64,000 nt of DNA from Malurus cyaneus samueli (Eukaryota; Chordata; Aves; Passeriformes; Maluridae): the NCBI GenBank assembly GCA_009741485.1, contig CM019218.1:28632115-28696114 (forward strand), in the 5' to 3' direction. The translations under genes and the position numbers were made by a program. The notes beneath the pieces were generated by a model. That model saw only the letters and a program-made list of their open reading frames with translations, was not told where the DNA came from and searched no databases. The stretch's first letter is position 1, and every line of letters starts with the position of its first letter. Positions 53,205 to 64,000 of the stretch are shown here, piece by piece.

Positions 53205-53440
53205 CCACAGAATGGCTGAGATTGGCAGGGACCTCTGGAAGCCATCTGGCCTGCAGCACCACCTCTCCCAGAGCTGGTTACCCAGGACCATGTCCGAACA
53301 GCTTTTGAATACTTCCAGGAATCTCCATCCTCCTCATCTTCTATGGGCAACCTGTGCTAGTTTCTCAGCCACCTTCACAATGAGAAATAGTTTCCAGATG
53401 TTTAGTCAGACTTTTCTGTGTTTCAGTGTGTACTCACACT
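53205..53440 (-). mobile_element. CR1 LINE 3' fragment
   Basis: On the plus strand: CCACAGAATGGCTGAGATTG, GGCAGGGACCTCTGGAAG, TTTTGAATACTTCCAGGAAT, TGGGCAACCTGTGCTAGTTT. This is the reverse complement of a CR1 3' end. It is moderately diverged. Confidence 0.88.
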
Positions 53441-53576
53441 GATTCTGATACCATGCACTACCTGACTCTCTCATTTTTACACCCTACGTTACAGTTCCAA
53501 GCTGATCCTTGTGTCACAACAGGACTCTTTACTGTATTTCATGTCAGCTTTGTGCAATGTCAGGGGGATTGCATTT

Positions 53577-54005
53577 TCATGAAATCAAAGCATCATTAAT
53601 GCTGGAAAAGACCTCCAAGATCAAGTCCAATCTTGGACCAAGTAACTCCATGACCATTAAACAGTATCAAGAAGTGCCATGTCTACCCATTTTTTGAATA
53701 CTTCCAGGGATGGTGACCTGTTCAGTGCTTAACCACTCTTTCCTGATATCCAAACTGAACCTCCCCGGTGCAACTTGAGGCCATTTCACCTCACCCTATC
53801 AGTAGTGGACTGGCAGAAGAAACCAATCCCCTGCACACTACCTTCTTTCAGGTAGTTGTAATGAGCTATAATGTTTCCCCTGAGCCTTCTTTTCCCCAGA
53901 CTAAACAACCCCAGCTCCCTCAGCTGCTTCTCACAGGACTCACGTTCCAGAACCCTCATCAGCTTTGTTGCCCTGGACAGGCTCTAATGCCTCAATGTCA
54001 ATTTT
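53577..54005 (-). mobile_element. CR1 LINE fragment
   Basis: On the plus strand: GGAAAAGACCTCCAAGATCA, AATACTTCCAGGGATGGTGA, CCCCAGACTAAACAACCCCA, GCTCCCTCAGCTGCTTCTCA. This is a longer 5'-truncated CR1 on the minus strand. It may be a separate insertion from the neighbour 140 bp away. A plus-strand open frame at 53768-54115 is antisense to it and not a gene. Confidence 0.88.
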
Positions 54006-55411
54006 CTGAAACTTTAAATTATTTTATGATGATGGATAACAGAAAGCTGATTGCACAAATATCCTGTTGTACTGCCTGGTCTCCAATCTGCCTGCCGAGA
54101 ACACAGTGGCTGTAGGGCATAAATAAGCTAGCTTCCCCTTAAGCAATTGAATAGCAATTTTTAATTTAGAAAATATGGGAACCCAGGAAGTTGACAGATG
54201 ATTTAGGAATGCTGCTCCCCACCAAAACTATCCCAAATGGCACACTGCTCTCTTGCTCCGCCTTCCCCTCCCCCTTCCCACTGCAGCAGGATGGAATTAA
54301 GAATTGGAGGCATCAAAAGTGAAGACCACAGACTGACTGACATATGAACCGTTTATGGAAAACAGCAATGAGATAAGAAAATGAACAGTAATGGCAACAA
54401 TATAATTAATAAAAGTATACAAGACAGAGGGTGATTCCCATGCAAAAAGGCTCACCCTGGACCCTGGGACAACATACAACGGAGTACGGCTTCTGCCTCC
54501 TGCCATGCTTTTCTGACAGGAAGCCAGAGTGAGTCCATTTCTTCCCACCCCTAACAATGATGTAAGGTGGATCAAATGAGATTAGGGTCCTGGATGAAAC
54601 TAGAACATGAAGGAAGTGGGAAATGCTAGCAGTTGAATTGTGAGGGAGAAAGACATCTCTCAGACCAGACTACTCAGAAGTCCACTTAATGGCAGTCTAT
54701 ACAGACAATATAACTTTCCTAACCTAAAATCATCAATGGCATGTGCAGGGAAATTCTAACAAGTTCCAATATAAGTTGCTTTAATTAATGCAAAATTGTC
54801 TTAACATTGTCCTAATTATTAAGAAGCATTCATGCAGCTGTAACAAACATGACTGAACCCTCATTATGAAACTTCAAAGGGAATAGGAGGGCTTCAAAGT
54901 CCTTCAGATTTACTTCTTCTAATGTGATGTCTACTCACATCATCTAAATGGTGTTTCATGGCAGAATTAAGGACCAGTTCTTCAGTGACATAACGTAAGA
55001 AGAGTTCATCCTAGTCATAAGGCTTATTTATAAATCTTATAAAATAATCACATTGAATCCTCTCCAACATCTAGTATTCCTAACTCAACTACAAAAAACA
55101 ATCAAGGGAAAAAAAACCAAAATCTTAATCCTTACAAAGTTTTAAGTCAGCAAATTGCTATTGTGCAATTCTATGAAAGGCATGACAACAGCAATCTAGT
55201 TAAGGAATAAACATACACAGAAAAATGTAAATGCTTTGAAACATGCCATATACAGTTTTTTCAGTTCCTTCAGCAAGCAATTGCAGAAGTGGTAAGTTAT
55301 TTTAGAAAAATGGGTTTCTGATAGAATACTATCAGAAACTCCTCTTCTAAAATGAGCTCCAGCTCAGCTTCATTTAGTTATTACACATTTTGACAATAAT
55401 TATCTCTACCT

Positions 55412-55546
55412 GGCAGTGTTCAAGGCCAGATTGGATGGGACATTGAGCAACCTGGTCTAGTGAGAAGTGTCCCTGGCCCTGGCAGAAGAGTTAGGACTAT
55501 GTGATCTTTAAAGTCTCTTGCAACCCAAACTATTCTATGATTTGAT
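55412..55546 (+). mobile_element. CR1 LINE 3' end, plus strand
   Basis: TTCAAGGCCAGATTGGATGG, GAGCAACCTGGTCTAGTGAG, GATCTTTAAAGTCTCTTGCA and the terminal ATTCTATGATTTGAT. It is a clear CR1 3' terminus, opposite in orientation to the two copies at 53-54 kb. Confidence 0.92.
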
Positions 55547-55835
55547 AATTCAGTAATTCAAAAGAGCTGCTTAAAATGAGCTTCTGAGTCAGGAGTGTTT
55601 GTTCAAAATAAACACTTGTTTGTCTTCCCTTGAAATCCAAAAATGGCCAAGGCTCTGTGTGTCCTGCTCTTGGTGGGTATAAAACTGAGCAAGAAAACCC
55701 ATAAAGACACAGCAGGGGCTATAAATGAAATAAACTTCCAAAAATCAGGTTAATATGGTTAATTATTTTTCTTAAAGGACAATTAAACATTCTTTTCCTT
55801 CAAAAGACGTCCCTACGGATTCATTACTGGGAGGA

Positions 55836-55912
55836 GTCCCTGCCCATGGTGGGAGTGTTGGTACTCAATAATCTTTGAAGTCTATTCCAACCCCTTAACA
55901 TTCTATGATTGC
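55836..55912 (+). mobile_element. CR1 LINE 3' end, short, plus strand
   Basis: CCCTGCCCATGGTGGGAGTG, ATCTTTGAAGTCTATTCCAA and ATTCTATGATTG. This is a short CR1 terminus about 290 bp after the previous one, same orientation. The left boundary is uncertain. Confidence 0.85.
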
Positions 55913-57340
55913 TAATGACATTATCAGTTATGTATCATATCAGTTAGTATCTCATTAGTCCTCACATGGTTGTCAATGTAATTTTACTGTATTTATTTGT
56001 CAGTCTTAAATGTGCTCTGGCTTTGAATAAGGATCAAATGCTCCTTATGTGTATGCTCAAATACTTTTCCATAACTCTAATATAAAGATCGATCACCACT
56101 ATAATTTTCACTAGTCTTTGCTCTGAACATTTTCAGAAAAAACTGCCAGATTATAACATGGCTAATTATTAGGCATATTAGATTAGCTCTAATGGGTCAC
56201 ATTTACCTGGAATAGTCAGAGACGGGAAGAAAAGTTATACACCAGTTCTCAATTACGATGTTCTTCCAAACAGACTTCAAATCTTAACTTCGCAAAATTT
56301 CACACTCATCACTGTCAGATTAAGCAGAAATTAGCCTAAATTCCACTCACTTTAGTGGGATGGCAGCCATTGAAACTGAAGTAGCATAAGCTAGAATTCC
56401 TGATCTTTAACAGAACTTCTGCAGTCTTACCAATTCTTTAGTTAGGAACAGTGGCAGACTATGTCTTTACCACTTCTATGCCATCAAGGAAAGGCAAATA
56501 TTACCTTTATGGTAACAGAGGAGACCAAAGACTACACACAAACAGACAACATTACACTGTTCCACCCACCTGGTGGTCCCTCCTTGTAAAGCTTTAGGTG
56601 AGCTAGAGACAAAAGCATAATTAGGATTGTATTTAAGCTTCACACAGGGAATTTGTATTTTACAGTCATTAGAAACGTATTCTAGCAGGGAGTCTTGCCA
56701 CTCCCTGCTATTCATTCATTACCACAAACACATAACTCAGTTGGTACTTTCAGCTCCTGCTTATATTATTTTGTCTTGCAAAAAATTATCAACTGCTTGT
56801 GAACTGCCCAGTTTCTGAACTGTTGCTAGACATTAGCACCATCTATCAAATCAAATCAAAATGAAATAGCAAGTATTTAAATAAATTTCTACCACGTAAA
56901 AAATATCCCATGAATGTTCCTCGGTTAACCATGGGCCACCTGTAGTAACACTATGAAAACAAAGCCACCTCAGTATTACCCCTCCTACCAAAACCAAGCC
57001 ATGCAAACCAAACACACTTGAAAATACTTCTATAAAGCTCTCAGCTTGATAAACACACTGAACTGCATATCATATGTTGCAGATGATTAAATAATTGATT
57101 TTATTCATTCCTCAAGGCTTTCAATTGGAAATAACAATAATGCTAAATCAGATCAGAAAACGTAGACTTTTCTGAGAGATTAATTCCATACAATCTGATT
57201 AGAAGACAGAAGTTTGGGGTGGGAACACTTTCAAGAAGTCCTCATTTTGTTTTTTGTTTCCAAAACATGTATTTAAAAAAAAAGTTATAGACTGTGCAAT
57301 AACGACTGATGTTGCTGACATATGTGACAGACAAAATATG

Positions 57341-57354
57341 CCACCAGGTGGCAG
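57341..57354 (+). promoter_or_regulatory. CTCF-consensus motif
   Basis: CCACCAGGTGGCAG matches the CTCF core CCASYAGRKGGCRS at every position. It is read on the plus strand. A second, one-mismatch copy in the same orientation lies 1.05 kb away. Confidence 0.5.
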
Positions 57355-58387
57355 AAATAAAACATTAGATATTCCTAATGATTAGCAAAGTATGAGGCAT
57401 GCTTCATTGTTTCGCACAGAAAATACATGGTAAGCATGCATGCTTTTCCTAATGCATAGAAAACTTAACATAAAATAATGTTTGGATATTTTGGACAACC
57501 TACATAATCAAAATGCCTAATGTATGTTCAGTTTTATCATCACACAGAATTTATCTGACCAAAAAGCAGCAACAATATACACTCAATACATGCTCATAAA
57601 AATCTTTGTTATAATACTGAGCAAACTGCACTCTTCATCAACATTTCTAGAAGAAAAGGTACAAGCATTCACTGGTCAGTGTGTTAACCTGAAAATTCAA
57701 CCCACAACCCTGGAAGTACCACATACAGTGGGTCACATTCCAAAGGGAAATTTTCGTTCTTCAACATTGTTGCAAAAATCAAGTATACACATTCAAGTAT
57801 TATTTAGTATTATTCTAATGTGTTCACAACTGTGCTATGCAAGAAGTACCTTTTCTTCTTTGGCAATAACTTACGTACTTGAATAACTTTAAATAAAATC
57901 TTACATGAAAACCTTTCCCACAGAAATCTCCATAACACACATTTCAAATATATGAGTTACTCATCAAATTTTACATAGCAATTTAGGAAACGTCTCTACT
58001 ATAATCTCAAAACTTCATGTAGAAAGTAGAAGCTTTGAAGCTAAATGACTGTATAGTCACTTCTGGTCAGTACGCTCATTTTTGTAAAAAGCCATACATA
58101 TTAAACTCAGTATGTGGAAACATGCAAAATAATGTTAACACAATTTTAAAGTACTTAGAGAACAAAAGCTGGAAATCTTGAGTGCAATCTACCTTTCTTG
58201 AGATATACCACACCCTATACTATAAAGAAAATCATTAACTTATAATTGCGCTGATTCATTAGATTTCAGAATAGTGAGGGCTTCTTAATGTTTTCTCCCT
58301 GCATGGCAACCCTTGGTGCCATTTTCAATATTCTTTACTATAGTATTTGCTTCCGCCTCTGTTGCCCTGTGTAGTTCTCATCTTTAA

Positions 58388-58401
58388 CCACCAGGTGTCA
58401 G
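58388..58401 (+). promoter_or_regulatory. CTCF-like motif
   Basis: CCACCAGGTGTCAG matches the CTCF core except T for G at position 11. It has the same orientation as the motif at 57341. Confidence 0.38.
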
Positions 58402-59623
58402 AAGGGAACCTATTCACCAAAGCTACACCTTTTCATTACTTTTATTTTTACAGACACGTTGATGCAACCTGGCAGGCTACTGAAGCTACAGTCATAAAAC
58501 AGCAGCAAATTTTTGGGCTTTTCTTCCAATAAAAATACACACCAGCAACTGTCAAAATGTAAACTGTTCAGTCTTGGATTGTTTTTTATAAAGCATAACT
58601 GCATTTAAGCATCCTTTCACAATTAGGAAATTAAAATTTATGCTCAAAGAAATTCACAAAATTATGTATTTTTTAGGGATAGGGAATTGGATAATGCAAC
58701 ACTGCATGTTGTTTTAACACATGATTCTAGTCTTTCTTCCGTCAACCCCATCTACCCATCTACTCCTATCTGTCCTCTCTTCTTTATTTCCAGTTGAACT
58801 TGAACTCTTGAACAGACCCACAATTCAATACATGTAAGGATGTCCATTCTGTAGACTGGGAAATGAGCATACATCCTTCAGTTCAATTTAATTTTTGGTT
58901 TTTTTTGGGTTGTCTGTTTCACGTTTAAGACAAGGAAGAACCCTCCAAACATAAAATCATAATATTCTCAACACCTTAAAGATTCTGGCACCGTGAAATG
59001 TGGCAAGCATGAAGAGACAAATGAAGAGGGACTTGTGGAGAATAAACAGCCCAAAACAGCCAGTAGTCCAGTATCTAAATACTGACCAGATACTGAGATG
59101 ACACAAAGGACATCAAAGTAAACTAGAGAACATGAAGTATCTTCACAATACCCACTGAATTCCCCAAGAATAATAGAACTGTATCTATAGAAAACCAGCT
59201 TTCTAAGGAAAAAAAAAAAAAACCTTAGGAAAAAAAGCTCTGCCCTGATGGTCTGTTATGAAAATGAGGAGAACAGTTACTCCTATTTCTGACTGCAAAG
59301 CACTATAAAGTACTATTCAGAAACAGTCACCTGAGTAACTTATCTGCCTGACCATTCCTCAGTTGTGAGGGGTTACAGTTACAGTTCATTTACCTGATAG
59401 CAGAAATGAATAGTTTTGCTTGTCATTTCACCCTCCCAGGAAGGCAACATTAGAGGTACTGTGGCTGAGGACATTCAACATTAATTCTTTCTCAATAAAT
59501 GTCCTACTCAGTATTTACAAAACCAATCTATTACAGGATCACATTCATCGACGCAATGCCGTAAACAAGTAACACTATCAGCAAACATGGAGGAACAGAT
59601 TTAATACAGATTTTCTTTGATGA

Positions 59624-59665
59624 ATTACAGATTCTATCAACTTCATTACAGATTCTATCGACTTA
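59624..59665. repeat. 21-bp tandem duplication
   Basis: Two adjacent 21-bp copies begin ATTACAGATTCTATC and continue AACTTC or GACTTA, with two differences. It is a local intronic duplication. Confidence 0.85.
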
Positions 59666-62600
59666 ATTTAGCACAAATTTAAAATACGAAGTACTTACTG
59701 TATATAGACCTTCGCAGTTACTGTAAGCTATATATAGTAAATATACCTCGAGAATGGATGTATGCTACACATGCAGTACAGGTGCACACTTAGTCAAATG
59801 TGGGTGCCTATGTGGGTAAACGTAGGCACAATACACATCCATACATACAAACACGATGCCTGCCCAGTACAGCCACAGCAATTCTCAGGTTCAGAATTAC
59901 TACCGAAATGAAAACATGGATAGATGCAAAACTAAGAAATGCAAATAAATAGGATTGGGTTTTTGACTGCTAAGAGCACCTATGTGTCTGTGCAATAGCA
60001 GAGGGGGCAAACTTGGCAGGGGGCAAACCTGATAATGAATTTATCTAAAGGGAAATGCAAAAAGTCATTCTAAATGCAGGTGCAAACGTTCAGAAGGCAT
60101 CAGAACACGTGAACAGCGAGACTGGAGAACTGGGAAGGAAATTCAGCAAAACTCAGATGTATTTCTGCTACACAAAGGGCTTAATATATTTTGAAACAGA
60201 ACCACGGAAATAAAATACAAAGTTATTCTTCTTGTGTAAACAATTGCTCTTTCACTGTGTTTCAATTACACAACAAGAATCATCTCCTAAACCCCTGTGG
60301 CTGTTTTGGGTCTTTGCAACATTAGACTGCTTGTGTCCACAGTGGGGTCTAGATTTCAAAATAAAAACTAGAATAAAATAAATAATTCACACAATTTGCC
60401 TTCATTATATTCACACAACAGATTAATCTTTTCACTAGCAAGGTATTAAACTTAGGAATCAGCTTTCTACTTTGAGTGCACTAAAGCACGTGAATTCTTA
60501 AACACACTGGTATCCACGGCTGTACACCTGTGTATCCAGACAGTACTCTGTTTATTATAAAACCTGTCTCTGTCAGGCATCTGCTGCAAAATATGCAGCC
60601 AAACTCAAAAACAATACATCGCCTAAAATTACTACAGAGAGTATGTGTAACAAAAAAAGAGCAGGGATTTTTATTGAAAAACTGGAGCATAACTCTTCTT
60701 CCCCACCTTGTAAAAATATAATCCTCAGTGCATGGAAAGGCATAAACATTTTATTATATGGCCTTAGGTAAAGCTGCCATTCAGTAAGTGTGGGGTTGGT
60801 TTGGTTTATTTTTAAGTTTAAAAAGTCAATATTCTTTCCTATTCTACCTCTCCATCTAATGCTAATAGCCTACAAAGAGCAAGGGAATTTAATCTGACTT
60901 GAAAAATAGGTCAGAATTCTTATCCTAATTTTATGGATGGATAAACTGAAGCTTGGAAAGGCCACAAAATGTTCCAGAAGCCGTTGCAGAAAGTAGCAGA
61001 AGGACTAAAAAATGGAATACAAACATCTTAACAACAAACATTAATCATCAACAGGTGCCAATTTTTTTTGTTCCTGTCTCAAAAAGCACAGTATGAATGA
61101 CAGTTCCAGCTGACGTGGAGGGGCCGAAAAGCAAAGGTTATTCTGGTTGCTTGACTATTTTTGAGCATACTTTAAAAAATATTTTCAAAGGAAATCTTAG
61201 CACACAGTGATGCAATATATTTGGAAAAGTGATTGTGTGCTGTATTGTCAGCACATGTACAACCTGCCTGTGGCTGTAGAGATTTCCAAGCAACACTATG
61301 CCCAATACCTTCTAAATCAATAAAACCATAGCTTTAGCTAGCACAAGTAAGCGGGAAAATGTCATTGTTACTCTAGAATATAGTATGACTACAAAAATCT
61401 GGCTTGTAATAAAAACCTCAGCTTCTCAGAGACATTTCAGTGTATTTGTTCAATTATGAAACACTGCATAACAAGGCCGAATACACCTGTCATGGTATAC
61501 AAAAAATGCAGAAAAAAGTAGTAAAATAATTTACAAAAACTTTATGCACTGAGGTGACATCAAATCGATCAGTGACCATTAAATCACAAAAGCACTATCT
61601 TGAAGCAATGCAAAGTATCCTGTTTGCTATACTCCAGTTTGATCTAATTCACTACAGTAAAATTTATAATGCAAGAATTAAACCCCAAACACCATGCTGA
61701 AATTAAATAAACTTTAATTATATTTTTTTTTAAATTTAAGATTAAACCAACTGTTGGCAGCCACTGATACAACAGCTGCTTTCAGGACACTTAGTAACAT
61801 CAAGCATTGTCTTTTTTTTGAAGGCAAACACAAACAGTTCAAGACCACAAAGGAAGTCTATGTTAAAGATAAGAAATCATGTTCTTATCTTTCATCCTTT
61901 TGTTCCAACCATTATGCCTCTCTTTCTCTCACATTAAGCTGGTTATTCCCTGCATTTACATCATGGCCATAAACTGATTTTCTTGCTGGGAACTCAGAGT
62001 ATAGCGGATCAAGGATTTGATATATTTGAGACTGAGCAATAAACCTCTGCCACTACTCTGTATTTCATTTGCTATTTACCCAGACATTTTTTGTGTAATA
62101 AGAGATGTCTCAGACACCTCCTGATTTTGTTATTTACCCTGAAAATAGTGCTTAACATCACAGACTGTTACAGAAATTGTGGCACCATAGAGACAGCGTT
62201 ACCTCAGTGCACATTTAAGGATGATGAACAGACACACTGTTAGAGAATGAGGTTTTTAAATGTTAAAGCAGACATTTGAATTGAAAAGAAAACATGGAAT
62301 GAAAAAGTAACATTAATTCAACATTTTCTAAAGCAGAAATGTCAAATGTCTCTCATTACTTTTCACATTTCTGTTTTGCTAAACAAAAGACTAAACTCTC
62401 TCTGTTGTACAGAACAGAACTAGTTAGATCCTGAAGGCAAAAATGGCATTTTTAATAGGAAAAATAGAATCTGTATATCTATGCCAATGTGGAGACAGTT
62501 CTTCAAACATTAAGTATTTTTAGGAGCTGCAGAACCCATGTTTAAACTCCTTTTCTTGGACAGGAATGCTGATCCAGTCATACACAGTAGCTGAGGTATT

Positions 62601-63058
62601 GATTATATGTGGATTCAATGTGCTGTAATATCACAGATGAATTTCTTCAGTATAGACATGAATTTGTCTTCTTGTTCCAGCTAGATATTTTCACCACACA
62701 TAATGGCTGCCACATCTACCCTTCTGTCAGATTTAATGCTTAAAAATGTGAGAAGCCTCCCTAAGAATTATGGAGGAAAAACAAACAAAAAAAAACCTTA
62801 TAAATGAAAGCAGAGGAGCAGAACTTTAGGACCAAAAAAATGTGCACAGAAATGTCTTTGATTCCATGGAAAATATTTCCATGGAATAACTATAAATTAA
62901 AATACCCTTTTTCTAGTCTTCCAGGATATAAATGTACTACAGACTTTCTGGACTTCAGCTATTTTAGACACACTTCAAAGAAGTTCCAGTTTCTCTAGAG
63001 AATCATGCAAGCAGCTTGTGCTAATTACAGAGAGCCAGTTGACAATGCAGTCACTTAC

Positions 63059-63076
63059 TCCATGGAAATACAGAAA
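63059..63076 (-). other. Speculative 18-nt microexon
   Basis: The minus strand shows a pyrimidine-rich acceptor (GTTTTTTTAATTCTTCAG) and, 18 nt later, a consensus donor GGA|GTAAGTGA. Eighteen bases would keep any frame. Such pairs also arise by chance, and no homologue is known to me. Confidence 0.12.
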
Positions 63077-64000
63077 CTGAAGAATTAAAAAAACTTAAGA
63101 TAAACCAAAATATTGTAAAATCATCCATTCCATTTAAAATTAACAACTCAATATTCAGGTACTGCAGGAGAAATATATTATGACGGCACAAGCAGTTATC
63201 AAATGCATGAAAAAAACGTGTTGCTCAGTTGTACCTAACTTCTTTCTCTTCTAATATTCCTAACAGGCCTAGTGAGCCTCACACACGTGTTCCTTGTTAT
63301 GTCCATTTGCTTTTCAGTTGGTTTCCCACACACCAAGCCAGACTATGAGCCTCAGGAGGGAGTTAGCTACTCCCCCAAGTTGCTATGAGTCACTGTGATG
63401 TCTGCTTCGTAGGCCAAATTAAGCCTGAATTTCTTGCTTCCACTAGGCAACAGGAACAATGAGGAAAAACATGACAAGGAGGTGAGAAAAGATCAAAAAG
63501 CCAGGACTACTTTCCCTCAATATCCCTACCTTCCTGTCACTGTTGTTACAGTACATGGTGATGAAGAAAGTAAATGAGAGACACAGTGTAGAATTGCAAA
63601 AGAGACTAGTGTATTCCAACTTGCAAGTTTTCAGTCTTACTTAAATCCTATTTAATCATGACAAATGAAAAAAAAAATCTTTGCTACCTTATCAAATATG
63701 TACATACTGTTGTACCCTGTTAGAAGTACAAAGAGAAATGTTGACAGATTTATCCTTGGATGTGAACATATATTTTGCTTAGACCTAAAATAAAGCTCTG
63801 CTAAATGAGTACTTGCCTAATAATTCATCCTCGTATTATTGTTTTTATAGAAATTCCTATTGTTTTGGTAGATGAAACTCTCAATCACAGAAATTAAAAC
63901 ACTAACATAAATTGTTGACTGGAAGTTAAACCACTTCAGCATTTTTTATGACATATTCATCTATTCAGGAACATCAGTGGAAGAAGACCGGAATCACAAA

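Larger units (their letters stand above)
50050..64000 (-). other. FMN1: FMN1 intron, 3' part (at least 14 kb)
   Basis: This is the intron before the coiled-coil exon; its 5' end and the preceding exon are not found. It contains CR1 fragments at 53205-53440, 53577-54005, 55412-55546 and 55836-55912, two CTCF-like motifs, a T13 run at 51165-51177, an A14 run at 59209-59222 and a short CA-rich tract at 50401-50426. A short upstream FMN1 exon could have escaped notice, because such exons are only about 60 nt long. Confidence 0.75.

Noticed and set aside
54297..54575. Minus-strand 92-codon open frame with a GGTGAGCC donor-like site
   Set aside because: The translated sequence does not resemble the FMN1 coiled-coil region or another family, and the phase at the donor-like site is unsupported.
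1..64000. CRISPR arrays, operons, phage or plasmid features, tRNA and rRNA genes
   Set aside because: I saw none. Spliced exons, CR1 elements and long AT-rich introns show vertebrate nuclear DNA, and the repeats found are tandem duplications or microsatellites without spacer structure.

Overview
The window is vertebrate nuclear DNA, most likely from a bird. It is AT-rich, has long introns, and its only recognisable interspersed repeats are CR1 LINE fragments (CR1 also occurs in turtles and crocodilians). I see no bacterial, phage or organelle features. Species cannot be named from the sequence alone.

The only gene I can support is formin-1 (FMN1, the 'limb deformity' gene), transcribed on the minus strand from high to low coordinates. 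Eight consecutive internal exons are present: 50049-49988, 33101-32341, 29091-28941, 17879-17792, 9095-9034, 6896-6808, 2193-2064 and 709-563. All have AG acceptors and GT donors, and every exon-exon junction keeps the reading frame. Together they make 1490 nt, about 496 codons: the end of the coiled-coil region, the proline-rich FH1 domain that recruits profilin-actin, and most of the FH2 domain that nucleates actin and tracks barbed ends. The 5' exons lie beyond base 64000. The last part of FH2 and the C-terminus lie before base 1.

About 98% of the window is intron. Layout from low to high coordinates: 1-562, partial intron with an AT palindromic repeat; 563-2193, two FH2 exons; 2194-6807, plain intron; 6808-9095, two FH2 exons around a 2.1-kb intron almost filled by an old CR1 that has a younger CR1 inside it; 9096-17791, plain intron; 17792-28940, an FH2 exon and a large intron ending in a (CA)n tract beside a donor site; 28941-33101, the FH2 lasso and FH1 exons around a short intron with a rearranged CR1; 33102-49987, a 16.9-kb intron; 49988-50049, the coiled-coil exon; 50050-64000, the 3' part of a larger intron with CR1 fragments in both orientations and two CTCF-like motifs.

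In mammals the FMN1 introns hold long-range enhancers for the neighbouring GREM1 gene, so unexplained intronic sequence here may be regulatory. That is inference from synteny, not something the sequence proves. I found no convincing new genetic system. The most useful leads are a (UG)n tract just downstream of one 5' splice site, the nested CR1, several CTCF-like motifs, and two speculative exons.
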